Positions 37,302 to 46,182 of a stretch of DNA of 64,000 nt are shown here, one piece after another. Source of the stretch: CBDCNP01 sp965222425 (GTDB taxonomy: Bacteria; Acidobacteriota; Vicinamibacteria; Marinacidobacterales; DATDRI01); assembly GCA_965222425.1 (NCBI GenBank), contig CBDCTW010000011.1, positions 10,993 through 74,992 of the forward strand, given 5' to 3'. A model generated the notes under the pieces. The model was not told the origin of the DNA and did not search any database. It worked only from the letters and a program-made list of their open reading frames with translations. Both the position numbers and the translations under genes were made by a program. Numbering within the stretch: the first letter of the stretch is position 1; the number at the start of each line of letters is the position of its first letter.

Positions 37302-39685
37302 TAGCTCTTTAGCTCCACCAGCGTCACCGCGCCGCTTCCTTCAGGTTGATGGTTGGCTACATGGGGATGGGTCTCGAGCCATTTCCCGATCGCCTTCTTG
37401 AGACGTCCACGACCCAGCCCGTGAATCAGGCGCACCGTGCGATGCTCGCTGAGGAACGCGTCATCCAGGAACTTGTCTGCCTGCGAGATCGCCTCATCGA
37501 CGGTGCGTCCGATGACGTTGAGCTCGTGCGGCACGTGCTTGGCTTCCGGTACCTGCGTTCGGTCGGAGTATCCCCCCGGGGTCTCCTTCTCGATACCGAT
37601 TGCCACCTCCAATTCGGTGACCGGGATGCGGAGTCTCTTGTCTCGCACCATCACTTCTACTTCGTCATCTCCTAGGATCTCAACGACTTGGCCCGTCAAC
37701 TGGAGGGATGAAATGTGCACCGCCTCCCCGACGTTGAGCTTGAGTGGTGCGGTGGCGCTCGGCGGCGGTTGGAATCGGGCGGCCACCATCTCCAGTTTTT
37801 CTCTAGCCTCGGCTCGAGCCTCGTTCATCGCATGCTGTTGAGGTAAGACACTCCGCTCGCGCGCTTCCTCGAGAATTTCTCGGATCTCACGGCGCGCGTG
37901 TGCGATCTCCGCGCTTATTTTTTCGCGCATGCTTTTCGACTGCTCATCTCGCGTGTGAACAAGCTCTTCCTCGATCGCCTTGTGGCGCCGGACCGAAGCT
38001 TCCAAGGCGCGGCGGTCGCGGGTCATCTTCTCGCGATCCCTGGCCAGCTTCTGACCTTCCTCTTCCAAACGTTCGAGCATGCCTTCCACCTGACGCTCTT
38101 TTTGGTTTTGAAGCTCGCGGGCGTGTCGAACGACTACCTCGGGGAGTCCGAAACGACGAGCGATCTCGAAAGCCAGGCTTCGTCCCGTGGAGTTCTCCAC
38201 CAGGCGGAAAGTGGGCTCGTACGTTTCGGGATTGAATTCAAAAGAGGCGGATCTCACACCGGGTGTGTTCGTCGCGTAGGCTTTGAGCATGCCGTGATGC
38301 GTCGACGCCAATACCAGAGCTCCCCTTCGCCGAAAGTGCTCGACCAATGCGGTTCCCAAGGCTCCCCCTTCGGCGGGGTCGGTTCCCGCGCCGACCTCAT
38401 CGAGCAGCACCAGCGAAGGTTCTTCGATGTCTCGTTCCATCTCCACGATGTTCCTGAGGTGGGCCGAGAACGTGGAGAGGCTAGAACCGATCGACTGTTC
38501 GTCTCCGATGTCAGCGAAGACCTTTCTGAAGACGGGGAACGAGCTTTCGGGATCCGCCGGAACGTGGAGCCCCGTTTGTGCCATCAGCGAAAGCAATCCG
38601 GCCGTCTTGAGTGCGACCGTCTTGCCGCCGGTATTGGGACCGGTGAAGACGAGAACACTCCTATCCGCGTCGACCCGGAACGAAAGAGGGACCGCTTCTT
38701 TTCCTGGTGGCCCTGGTGGCGACAAGTCGAGCCGCTCGACGATCTTTCTGAGCAACAGCGGGTGGCGTGCTGAAACTAAATGGAGAGTCTTTCCTTCGCC
38801 CACAAGCGGTTCGGCTCCGGCGCAGGCCTCGGAGAGAAATGCCTTGGCTTGAATCAGGTCGAGCCGCGACAGCACCTCGATGGTCTGAGCGAGCTCGGAT
38901 TTCTTGGAACGCGCCAGCTCCGTCAACGAGGCCAATATGCGTTCGATCTCTTGTTGTTCTTGTTCTTGTACCGAAACGATGTCGTTGTTGAGCTCGACCG
39001 TGGAGAGGGGCTCGATGAAGACCGTCGCGCCGCTGGCCGACGAGCCGTGAACGATGCCAGCCAACTGTCCCCGACACTCTGCTTTGACCGGAAGCACCGA
39101 GCGACCGTTTCGCACGGTAACGATTTGATCCTGGAGCATCTTTTGGGAGTCCTTCTGTTTGAAGTAGGACTCGAGGACGCTTTCAAGACGTCTGCGAAGC
39201 TTGAAGAGACGCGCTCTCAACCGGCGGAGCTCGGGGCTGGCGTCGTCCTTGATCTCGCCGCTTTCCGAGTCGATGGTTTTTTCGATGGGTTTTCGCAGGT
39301 CCTGGAGGTTGGGCAGCTGGCCGGCAAGCGCGAGCAGCCGAGGAAGTTTCGGCTGACAATCCTTGAGCTCTTGGCCAACTTGTTCGGCGGTTTGGGCCAG
39401 CCAGCCGAGCTCGAGGAGCGCAGAGGCGGCGAGTGATTGTTGCTCAATTCTTAGAACGTCCAGATGTGGACGGACGTCCGGGGTGCCAGCGAGCGGGAGC
39501 CGCTTGCCTTGTTCAAGGAGTCGGCGGCCTTCGGTCGTGTCGCTGAGCGAATCCTTCACCTCAGAAACGTCTGAGGAAGGCGCCAGTCGGCGGGCCGCCT
39601 CGGCGCCTACGGGAGTGGAGGTGAACCGCCCCAAAATAGCCAGTATCTTGTTTAATTCTAACGTCTTAGAGACACAGATGTTCAT
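37301..39685 (-). CDS. mutS2: Endonuclease MutS2
   Basis: MutS2 is a MutS-related ATPase that suppresses homologous recombination and acts in ribosome rescue in some species. The core and clamp region (up to about 300) precedes the ATPase: VFTGPNTGGKTVALKTAGLL (Walker A) and SLVLLDEVGAGTDPAEGGAL (Walker B). A long coiled-coil follows (about 510-640), then a C-terminal Smr nuclease domain: ELNVIGRTVDEAISQADKFLDDAFL and LIHGLGRGRLKKAIGKWL. The frame opens 10 codons earlier, but the ATG at 39685 gives the family-like N-terminus (TLELNKIL). 794 aa. Confidence 0.93.
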   Translation of the reverse strand: MNICVSKTLELNKILAILGRFTSTPVGAEAARRLAPSSDVSEVKDSLSDTTEGRRLLEQGKRLPLAGTPDVRPHLDVLRIEQQSLAASALLELGWLAQTAEQVGQELKDCQPKLPRLLALAGQLPNLQDLRKPIEKTIDSESGEIKDDASPELRRLRARLFKLRRRLESVLESYFKQKDSQKMLQDQIVTVRNGRSVLPVKAECRGQLAGIVHGSSASGATVFIEPLSTVELNNDIVSVQEQEQQEIERILASLTELARSKKSELAQTIEVLSRLDLIQAKAFLSEACAGAEPLVGEGKTLHLVSARHPLLLRKIVERLDLSPPGPPGKEAVPLSFRVDADRSVLVFTGPNTGGKTVALKTAGLLSLMAQTGLHVPADPESSFPVFRKVFADIGDEQSIGSSLSTFSAHLRNIVEMERDIEEPSLVLLDEVGAGTDPAEGGALGTALVEHFRRRGALVLASTHHGMLKAYATNTPGVRSASFEFNPETYEPTFRLVENSTGRSLAFEIARRFGLPEVVVRHARELQNQKERQVEGMLERLEEEGQKLARDREKMTRDRRALEASVRRHKAIEEELVHTRDEQSKSMREKISAEIAHARREIREILEEARERSVLPQQHAMNEARAEAREKLEMVAARFQPPPSATAPLKLNVGEAVHISSLQLTGQVVEILGDDEVEVMVRDKRLRIPVTELEVAIGIEKETPGGYSDRTQVPEAKHVPHELNVIGRTVDEAISQADKFLDDAFLSEHRTVRLIHGLGRGRLKKAIGKWLETHPHVANHQPEGSGAVTLVELKS

Positions 39686-39824
39686 GGGAGCTGCTTCGGA
39701 GACGAGTGAGCACAACCTACCATCCTATCACGCTCGGCCATGGCCCGGAAATTGCGTTCAAAAGGGGGCGACCAGGCCACTAAGTGTTTTCATTATTACA
39801 ATTTAAGAACGAGAGCACCAACTG

Positions 39825-40592
39825 TCAAGCTAAGCCTGAACGGTTATCCGAGGCGTTGATGAGACCGGCTAGATAGCCCGCCCCGAACCCATTATCGATG
39901 TTGACGATCGCCACCCCGGACGAGCAACTGTTGAGCATTGCCAGGAGTGCGGCGAGTCCGCCGAAGCTGGCTCCGTAGCCAATACTCGTCGGAACCGCTA
40001 CCACCGGCACCGCTACCAAACCGGCGACCACGCTCGGGAGCGCCCCCTCCATCCCCGCTGCGACCACCACCACGGATGCCTTCGTCAGCAGCTCTTGGTG
40101 AGACGCCAGCCGGTGTATGCCGGCCACGCCCACGTCGAAGACTCGCTCCACCGTCGAGCCCATCAACTCCGTGGTGAGGGCGGCCTCTTGGGCAATCGGT
40201 ATGTCCGAGGTGCCCGCAGAGATGATCAACACCAGCCCTGGGACGCGAGTTGAGGAGTGACGTTCGACCACAATCGCCCTGGCTTCGGCATGCCAGCGGG
40301 CATCCGGCAGCTTCTTCTGAACCTCTGTGTAGGCCGCCTCCGTCGTTCTCGTGACCAAGACATTCTGGTCCTTCTCGGCCATCCGAGTGGCAATGGCAAC
40401 GATCTGCTCGGTGGTCTTTCCCAATCCGAAGACGACCTCCGGAAAACCGCGCCGCAGCCCACGATGGTGGTCAATCTTGGCGAAGCCCAGATCCTCGAAA
40501 GGAAGGTGGCGGAGCTTCTCGGATGCTTCCTCTACGGAAATCGATTGTTGCGAGACCCCTTCCAGGATCTCTCGAATTCGATCCAAGTTCAT
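39825..40592 (-). CDS. larB: LarB-like protein (nickel-pincer cofactor biosynthesis)
   Basis: LarB carboxylates and hydrolyses nicotinic acid adenine dinucleotide in the first step of the nickel-pincer nucleotide cofactor. The 255-residue protein has an N-terminal region (ISVEEASEKLRHLPFEDLGFAKIDHHRGLR) and a C-terminal PurE-like domain: ISAGTSDIPIAQEA, GVAGIHRL, VVVAAGMEGALPSVVAGLV, PTSIGYGASFGGLAALLAMLNSC. larC, larE and lactate racemase are not in the window. It is followed by the GT87-like gene, whose stop lies next to its start region on the same strand. Confidence 0.88.
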   Translation of the reverse strand: MNLDRIREILEGVSQQSISVEEASEKLRHLPFEDLGFAKIDHHRGLRRGFPEVVFGLGKTTEQIVAIATRMAEKDQNVLVTRTTEAAYTEVQKKLPDARWHAEARAIVVERHSSTRVPGLVLIISAGTSDIPIAQEAALTTELMGSTVERVFDVGVAGIHRLASHQELLTKASVVVVAAGMEGALPSVVAGLVAVPVVAVPTSIGYGASFGGLAALLAMLNSCSSGVAIVNIDNGFGAGYLAGLINASDNRSGLA

Positions 40593-40593
40593 T

Positions 40594-41889
40594 TCAGGAA
40601 CCGCCGACTATATCACGTTTTCGCGAGAAGGCGGACCAAGCAGCTAGCAAGAAGAAAGGAGCGTATTCGAGGACCTTGAACAACGTAAGTTCCCTCCACG
40701 GCTCACCCGGAGGTGCGAGGAACGGGGCATGGTAGGACAGCGCGACGGTGGCGGTGAGCATGAGCCAGGCTGGGCTCGGGAAGAAACACAGATAGGGGAC
40801 CAGCCACATGATGTACCAGGGGTGTACGGTGGGCGACATCAGCAGGATGGTGCCGATCGTAAGGTAACTCGCCCGAAGAGGTGGAACCCGTCGATATAGA
40901 AGCCAGCCGATGAGCGCGGCAACCACGACCGCTGCGATAAGTTTCGAAACGTCGAGGGAGCCAGTTATCGCATACAAAAAATGGAAGAGGCTGTCGTTGG
41001 CGCGCCATCTCAAGCCGTATGCGAATAGGCCGTCGAAGGACTCCCGTGTCACTCCTCGATAGGGAAAGAGCAGCATCAGACTCGTTAGGGGAATGGCGAG
41101 CCATGCAAGGGGTCGTGTCCAACGTGCGAAAAATGGAAGCAACGCAAATGTCATTAGCTTCGCATAACCCGCCAAGGTGACGAGACAAATTGACAGCGTA
41201 TCTTTCTTGAGTAAGATCGCGGCGTGCGCGGCCATTAGGAAGGCCATCATCAGGACGTCGTTGTGGCCGCTTCCCGCAATTTCGACGATGGTCAAAGGGC
41301 TCCAGGCGTAAATGAGAGATCGCAGAGGACTGAGATTGGCAGCGGTGAGGAGGATCACCAGTATGCCGATGAGCGCAACGTCTATCACTACGAAGGTCGC
41401 CTTCATCCCAAAGACGCTCTCCGAAAGCAAGGTGGAGGCCATTAGGACCACCTGCATCATCGGCGGGTAGATGGTGGGGAGGTACTTGTTGTTGATGCTC
41501 TGGTAGATGGGATCTCGCAGGTGCTCAAGTTGGGGAGCCGCGGGAGCGTACGCATAGGGATTCAATCCCTCCTTTTGGACCCGGCCATCCCAAACATAGC
41601 GATAGATGTCGTCCGAAAGCACGGGTGGGGTGAAAAGAAAGATCGCTCGCAGCGCCATGGCCACGATGAGCGTCCATGCGAGAAGTCCGCGACGATTGTG
41701 GGCCCGGTGGGTATGGTTTAGCACGTAGTAGACCGCCAAAATGTAAACGGCCGACATGGCCATGTAGCCGACGAGGAAGGATAGGAAGCCGCCTTGGAGA
41801 TCTATCCGATTGGCAACGCGGAGCGCTAGGATCACCAAGAGGAAACCCGCAGGGGCCAGAACGAACCAATCCCTCGCCTGGCTCTTCAT
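40594..41889 (-). CDS. Polytopic mannosyltransferase-like membrane protein
   Basis: The 431-residue protein has about ten membrane segments. A short conserved stretch after the second or third segment reads SDDIYRYVWDGRVQKEGLNPYAY, typical of GT-C/GT87-related enzymes that use polyprenyl-phosphate sugars. A second conserved site is HPWYIMWLVPYL near the C-terminus. In this family the Asp-rich loop faces the periplasm and is catalytic. The product is unknown; glycolipid or envelope polysaccharide is plausible. It lies two bases upstream of larB on the same strand, and 48 bp from the divergent GT2 gene at 41938. Confidence 0.7.
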   Translation of the reverse strand: MKSQARDWFVLAPAGFLLVILALRVANRIDLQGGFLSFLVGYMAMSAVYILAVYYVLNHTHRAHNRRGLLAWTLIVAMALRAIFLFTPPVLSDDIYRYVWDGRVQKEGLNPYAYAPAAPQLEHLRDPIYQSINNKYLPTIYPPMMQVVLMASTLLSESVFGMKATFVVIDVALIGILVILLTAANLSPLRSLIYAWSPLTIVEIAGSGHNDVLMMAFLMAAHAAILLKKDTLSICLVTLAGYAKLMTFALLPFFARWTRPLAWLAIPLTSLMLLFPYRGVTRESFDGLFAYGLRWRANDSLFHFLYAITGSLDVSKLIAAVVVAALIGWLLYRRVPPLRASYLTIGTILLMSPTVHPWYIMWLVPYLCFFPSPAWLMLTATVALSYHAPFLAPPGEPWRELTLFKVLEYAPFFLLAAWSAFSRKRDIVGGS

Positions 41890-41937
41890 TCGGTTTGCGC
41901 TATGCTACCTGCGTGTAAGCGGGATGGATAAATTGCC

Positions 41938-43446
41938 ATGAGCCTGATCGACGCTGCCGTTCTCATCGTGTACTTCGCCGTACTCATTGTGTTGGCCATC
42001 TTCGGATGCCACCGGTACATGATGGTTTATCTATATTACAAGCACCGGGACCAGAAGCCTCCCTCGCTCGACGAACTAGACCAGCCGCCGGTGGTAACGA
42101 TACAGCTCCCGATATTCAATGAGATGTATGTAGTCGAGCGACTCATCGACGCCGCGGCGAACCTGGACTACCCAAGAGAGCTACTTGAGATTCAGGTCCT
42201 TGATGATTCCACCGATGAGACCATCGACGTGGCGAGACGGAAAGTTGAGGACTATCGGTCTCGAGGTTTGGACATTCACTATATCCACCGTGAGGACCGA
42301 CATGGCTTCAAGGCAGGGGCCCTACAAGCAGGACTCTCCCGCGCACGGGGAGAGTTTGTTGCCATTTTTGACGCCGACTTTGTCCCGCCCCGCGACTTTC
42401 TCCGCGCCGCGCTCGCTCACTTCCAGGCGGACGACGTGGCGGTGGTGCAGGCGAGGTGGGGTCATATCAATCCTGAGTATTCGCTGCTAACGCGTGTGCA
42501 GTCGATCTTTCTCGATGCTCATTTCGTACTCGAGCACGGAGCACGGAGCCGCGCGGGCCGTTTCTTCAATTTCAACGGGACGGGCGGGGTTTGGCGAAGA
42601 TCGGCCATCGAAGACGCCGGTGGCTGGCAGCATGACACGTTGACCGAAGACTTGGATCTCTCCTACCGAGCTCAACTCAAAGGTTGGCGATTCATCTTTC
42701 TTCCCGACGTCGTCTGTCCGGCGGAGCTCCCGGTGGAGATGAACGGGTTCAAGAGTCAGCAGCACCGTTGGTCCAAGGGATCCGTACAAACAGCCAAGAA
42801 ATTGCTGCCGCGTTTGCTGGCAAGCCGGTTACCGCTCGGCGTGAAGATCGAGGCGATCTTTCACTTGACATCCAACTTAGCTTATCCGCTGATGGTGGTC
42901 TTGTCTTTGTTGATATTTCCGTCCATGCTGGTCCGCTACAACATGGGGTGGCAGGAGATGCTCCTGGTCGACATCCCCTTGTTTCTTGCCGCGACTTGCT
43001 CGGTCACGACGTTTTACGTGGTGTCTCAAAAAGAAATCTATCCAGACTGGAAGGAGAGGCTGCGTTACATCCCCTTCTTGTTGTCGGTGGGGATCGGTAT
43101 GAGCGTCGGCAACGGTCGCGCGGTGGTGGAAGGTCTCGCGGGTCGCGAGACTCCCTTCGTTCGGACGCCGAAATACAGAATCGAATCGAGCCGGGACGAC
43201 TGGAAACTCAAGAAGTATCGCGGTGCGCGCAGCTACCTTCCCGCTGTCGAGATCGCTCTCGGTCTCTACTTCACCGCTGCTGTCGCCTATGCGATCTCCC
43301 TACAGATCTTTGGCACTTTACCCTTCCTGGTTTTATTTCAAGTCGGATTTCTCGCTACCGGCTTCATGTCGTGGCTCCAACCCTTTAGAGGCAGTGGGTT
43401 TCAAGTCGGTCCTAGCCTGTTGACTCCCACCGCTAGGCACAGATAG
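41938..43446 (+). CDS. Processive family 2 glycosyltransferase (cellulose/mannan synthase-like)
   Basis: The 502-residue enzyme has one N-terminal membrane segment and a long GT-A domain. Its processive-synthase motifs are VLDDSTDET, IFDADFVPP (DxD), LTEDLDLSYRA (TED) and QQHRWSKG (QxxRW). Four or more C-terminal membrane segments follow (about 305-470). This is the cellulose, hyaluronan or glucomannan synthase type that makes and exports a beta-linked polysaccharide. No BcsB or PilZ domain is attached; the PilZ proteins of this window are far away. The chain composition cannot be read from the sequence. Confidence 0.85.
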   Translation: MSLIDAAVLIVYFAVLIVLAIFGCHRYMMVYLYYKHRDQKPPSLDELDQPPVVTIQLPIFNEMYVVERLIDAAANLDYPRELLEIQVLDDSTDETIDVARRKVEDYRSRGLDIHYIHREDRHGFKAGALQAGLSRARGEFVAIFDADFVPPRDFLRAALAHFQADDVAVVQARWGHINPEYSLLTRVQSIFLDAHFVLEHGARSRAGRFFNFNGTGGVWRRSAIEDAGGWQHDTLTEDLDLSYRAQLKGWRFIFLPDVVCPAELPVEMNGFKSQQHRWSKGSVQTAKKLLPRLLASRLPLGVKIEAIFHLTSNLAYPLMVVLSLLIFPSMLVRYNMGWQEMLLVDIPLFLAATCSVTTFYVVSQKEIYPDWKERLRYIPFLLSVGIGMSVGNGRAVVEGLAGRETPFVRTPKYRIESSRDDWKLKKYRGARSYLPAVEIALGLYFTAAVAYAISLQIFGTLPFLVLFQVGFLATGFMSWLQPFRGSGFQVGPSLLTPTARHR

Positions 43447-43467
43447 ACTGGCTTTTCCTGGAAGTTG

Positions 43468-44076
43468 ATGAGAAAAGACAACGCCATTTTCTTCTTATCC
43501 GGTCTCGCTTTCGGAGTGCTTTTGGGCTATTTCGTGTTCCAGAGTGTCGTTCAAGACCCGGGCAAAGTTTCGATGGCGGCCCAGGTAGGAAGCGCAGGCA
43601 GCTTCGGAAGCGCGCGGGGAGTTTCGCAGCCTGCGCCTCGGCGCGTGTTGGATCGCCAGGAAGTGGCCCGGCTCGAGAGTGTGCTTCAGCGGAACCCCGA
43701 GGACAATAGCGCACGGATTCGACTCGGCAATCTCTACTTAGAGGCGGGCCACGACGGCGAGGCGATTCAGTGGTTTCGCCAGGCGCTCGAGCGAGAGCCC
43801 GATAATGCTCATGCTCGAATCCATTTGGCGCAATCGCTGGCCAACGTCGGGCGCGTCGAGGAGGCCATCTCGGAGTATGAGGCGGAACTCGCTCGTGCAC
43901 CGGGAAACCCTCAAGCACTCCTGGGATTGGGCAGAGTGAGGCTTTACGCACAGCAAGACATCCGTGGGGGGCTCGAAGCCTGGGAGGAGCTGTCGCGGGT
44001 AGCTCCGAACTCACGCGAAGCCAGCAGCATTAGTGATGAGCTGGAAGCACTGAAATCCGCTCATTCGACCAACTAG
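43468..44076 (+). CDS. Membrane-anchored TPR protein
   Basis: An N-terminal membrane segment (about residues 6-24, IFFLSGLAFGVLLGYFVFQ) anchors the protein. Two to three TPR repeats follow from about 65 to 175 (NSARIRLGNLYLEAGHDGEAIQWFRQALEREPDNAHARIHLAQSLA, in parts). TPRs mediate protein contacts; the C-terminal part of CcmH/CycH proteins is similar. The ATG at 43468 is taken as start; a TTG at 43465 adds one residue. The next gene starts 7 nt after the stop, so it may be transcribed together with the microcompartment genes, but a functional link is unproven. Confidence 0.7.
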   Translation: MRKDNAIFFLSGLAFGVLLGYFVFQSVVQDPGKVSMAAQVGSAGSFGSARGVSQPAPRRVLDRQEVARLESVLQRNPEDNSARIRLGNLYLEAGHDGEAIQWFRQALEREPDNAHARIHLAQSLANVGRVEEAISEYEAELARAPGNPQALLGLGRVRLYAQQDIRGGLEAWEELSRVAPNSREASSISDELEALKSAHSTN

Positions 44077-44083
44077 TACGGCC

Positions 44084-44371
44084 ATGGGGCGTCTACTGCA
44101 GTTCATCGCTTTCATGTTCGTGGTCCGTTACGTCTTTCGAGCCCTGTCTCGTTGGTTGGGTGGGGTCGAGAGGCAGCAAGTGGGAGGACATTCTCAGCAG
44201 GCTCCGGGTGGCGGTTCGATGAAGCCGATCTACCGGGGCCAAATGGTTCGCGACCCAGTGTGCGGTGTTTTCGTGCCCAGAGAGCGGGCCATCGAGGAGC
44301 GCCAGGACGGCGAAGTCCGGCACTTTTGTTCCGAGAAATGCCGGCAGGCGTTTCAGGTGAGTGCGACGTGA
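44084..44371 (+). CDS. Small membrane protein with CxxC-type metal-binding tail
   Basis: This 95-residue protein has an N-terminal hydrophobic helix (about 5-22) and a linker. Its C-terminal motif is DPVCGVFVPRERAIEE...RHFCSEKCRQAF. The spacing of one Cys, then FCSEKC, is that of TRASH/YHS-like metal-binding domains, but the first half has only one Cys (PVCG). Metal sensing or trafficking is the likely theme. It ends in a GTGA overlap with the aldolase gene, which implies translational coupling to the microcompartment operon. Confidence 0.65.
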   Translation: MGRLLQFIAFMFVVRYVFRALSRWLGGVERQQVGGHSQQAPGGGSMKPIYRGQMVRDPVCGVFVPRERAIEERQDGEVRHFCSEKCRQAFQVSAT

Positions 44372-45177
44372 AGCGACGCGAAGAGCTCAAAGAAGATATC
44401 TGTGAGGTGGGTCGTCGACTGTATCAACATGGCTACATTGCGGCGATGGAGGGGAACGTCAGCATTCGGCTTTCGGAAGAGGAAGTCCTGTCGACGCCCG
44501 CGGGAGTCTGTAAGGGTTACCTCACACCGGACATGATCGTCTCCTGTGATTTTGCGGGCAAGCGGATCGATGGAACGCTGCGTGTCTCCACCGAGATCGA
44601 GATGCACCTAACGGTTTACCGAGCCCGACCGGACGTCCGGGCAGTGGTCCACGCTCACCCTCCGAAGTCGACTGCGTTCGCGGTTGCGGGAGTGCCCCTC
44701 GATCGCGCCGTGCTCGCCGAAGTCATCGTCACATTGGGCTGCATTCCTTTGGCGGACTACGGCACGCCTTCCACGAAGGAGCTGGCCGATTCCGTGGACC
44801 GCCTGATAAGAACCAGTGACGGCCTCTTGTTGTCCAACCATGGCGTCTTGACGGTGGGTAAAGAGGTTCTCGATGCCTACTATAAGTTAGAGGTAGTGGA
44901 GCATTTTGCCGAGATCAGCTTTATGTCGAGATTGTTAGGAGGGGAGAGGTTGCTTCCTCGGTCCGAGGTGTCGCGTCTGCTAAGCCTTCGCAAGGGAGTT
45001 TACAAGCTCGAAGGGCCGCCGGGCGGAGAAGCGTGCCCTATTCCTGCCGAGGAGGCCGGCTCGCTAGGTGCTGCCGCTGGTGCGGATGGAAGCGAGATGA
45101 TCCAACTGTCGAGGGACGAGCTGGTGACGTTGATCTCCGACGCGATTCGAGCCGTCGGGGGTGCACGCACGGCGTAG
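44368..45177 (+). CDS. Class II aldolase with C-terminal encapsulation-peptide-like helix
   Basis: The enzyme is a zinc class II (fuculose-1-phosphate-type) aldolase, which splits a sugar phosphate into dihydroxyacetone phosphate and an aldehyde. The zinc ligands are HAHP (His 95, His 97) and His 158 in SNHGVLTVG, and the catalytic Glu is near residue 76 (STEIEMH). After the fold ends near 210 there is a Gly/Ala-rich linker, then an amphipathic helix (residues 243-265, EMIQLSRDELVTLISDAIRA). This matches encapsulation peptides that direct enzymes into microcompartments. GTG at 44368 is chosen over the long upstream in-frame extension because it overlaps the preceding stop and begins the conserved fold. 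Confidence 0.85.
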   Translation: MKRREELKEDICEVGRRLYQHGYIAAMEGNVSIRLSEEEVLSTPAGVCKGYLTPDMIVSCDFAGKRIDGTLRVSTEIEMHLTVYRARPDVRAVVHAHPPKSTAFAVAGVPLDRAVLAEVIVTLGCIPLADYGTPSTKELADSVDRLIRTSDGLLLSNHGVLTVGKEVLDAYYKLEVVEHFAEISFMSRLLGGERLLPRSEVSRLLSLRKGVYKLEGPPGGEACPIPAEEAGSLGAAAGADGSEMIQLSRDELVTLISDAIRAVGGARTA

Positions 45178-45273
45178 CCGGGTAAACGATTACGGAACGC
45201 ATGGGAACTGTGTTACAAGGATAAAGACAAAACTAAATTAGGGAAATTACTGTGGGAGGATTAGGGAGGAATC

Positions 45274-45570
45274 ATGGCCGAACCGTTAGGTGAAGCGCTG
45301 GGGATGATTGAGACCCGAGGACTAGTGGCGATGATCGAGGCGTCCGACGCCATGGTCAAGGCGGCCAAGGTCACCCTCGTTGGCTACGAGAAGATTGGAG
45401 CCGGATATGTCACCGCACTCGTGCGGGGCGACGTGGCGGCCTGCAAAGCCGCAACCGACGCCGGAGCGGCGGCTGCCCGCCGGGTGGGCGAGCTCATATC
45501 GGTGCACGTGATTCCGAGGCCTCATACTAGCCTGGAGGACCGCCTGCCGATCGGAAAGACCACCTCTTAG
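45274..45570 (+). CDS. Bacterial microcompartment hexameric shell protein (BMC-H)
   Basis: This single BMC domain (98 aa, Pfam00936 type) forms hexagonal shell tiles. It has the hallmark EALGMIETRGLVAMIEASDAMVKAA...GYEKIGAGYVTALVRGDVAACKAATDAGAAAA (in parts) and the VHVIPRPH end. The pore loop reads KIGAGYVT where most have KIGSGLVT, so the residue facing the central pore is changed. A strong GGGAGGA ribosome site precedes the ATG. A 96-bp gap after the aldolase may hold a promoter. It is the only hexamer gene here. Confidence 0.94.
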   Translation: MAEPLGEALGMIETRGLVAMIEASDAMVKAAKVTLVGYEKIGAGYVTALVRGDVAACKAATDAGAAAARRVGELISVHVIPRPHTSLEDRLPIGKTTS

Positions 45571-45596
45571 CCTGCAAGGGATAGCGAGCTCAATCC

Positions 45597-45899
45597 ATGA
45601 CCCTGGGTAAAGTGGTCGGCACGGTCGTCGCCACCCGGAAGGACGAGCAGCTCGAGGGGTTCAAACTCCTGGTCGTACGGACCGTGGGGCCCGACGGCGT
45701 GGAGAAGAATTCCTATGTTGTCGCCGTCGACACCGTGGACGCCGGTGTAGGCGAGCTCGTCCTCGTGGTCTCGGGCAGTTCGGCGAGGATGTCGACGGGT
45801 TGTACGGACCGGCCGGTAGACGCCGCGGTGGTCGGGATCATCGACTCCATCGATCTGGCCTCGGCCGCCCTGGCGGGGGCTCGCGCGCAGTCGACCTGA
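45597..45899 (+). CDS. Microcompartment pentameric vertex protein (BMC-P/EutN-CcmL) 1
   Basis: Pentameric vertex proteins close the shell of a microcompartment. This 100-residue protein has the family pattern: LGKVVGTVVATRKDEQLEGFKLLVVR at the N-terminus, VAVDTVDAGVGELVLVVSGSSAR in the middle and VDAAVVGIIDSIDL at the end. It follows the BMC-H gene by 26 nt and begins a series of three consecutive BMC-P genes. Three vertex paralogues with one hexamer gene is a high ratio for one locus. Confidence 0.92.
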   Translation: MTLGKVVGTVVATRKDEQLEGFKLLVVRTVGPDGVEKNSYVVAVDTVDAGVGELVLVVSGSSARMSTGCTDRPVDAAVVGIIDSIDLASAALAGARAQST

Positions 45900-45918
45900 A
45901 CAGGATAATACGAAGGCG

Positions 45919-46182
45919 ATGTTCGTGGCCAAGGTCATCGGTAACGTCGTGGCCACCGTGAAAGACGCTGGCCTCGTCTCTCACAAGCTCCTCGTCGTTC
46001 AACCGCTCAGCGGGAAAGGTGTTCCCGAAGGCGAGTCATTGATTGCACTCGATGGGGTCGGTGTCGGTGTCGGAGAAGAAGTATTCTGCGTGCGGGGCAA
46101 AGAAGCCTCCTTCCTTTTTCTACCTGCCAAGGTGCCCGCCGATGTGGGGATCGTGGGCAAGGTGGACCGTCAGGATTCGTGA
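45919..46182 (+). CDS. Microcompartment pentameric vertex protein (BMC-P/EutN-CcmL) 2
   Basis: The 87-residue protein shows the BMC-P frame: VAKVIGNVVATVKDAGLVSHKLLVVQPL, ALDGVGVGVGEEVFCVRGKEA and VGIVGKVD at the end. It differs from its two neighbours in the loop SFLFLPAKVPADVGI, so it is the most diverged of the three and may form a distinct vertex or pentamer with a different pore. It starts with ATG 19 nt after the first BMC-P gene and ends directly at the start of the third. Confidence 0.9.
   Translation: MFVAKVIGNVVATVKDAGLVSHKLLVVQPLSGKGVPEGESLIALDGVGVGVGEEVFCVRGKEASFLFLPAKVPADVGIVGKVDRQDS

Noticed and set aside
44152..44367. Long N-terminal extension of the aldolase frame
   Set aside because: It overlaps the CxxC protein gene in another frame and contains no conserved sequence; the GTG at 44368 begins the family fold and overlaps the preceding stop.
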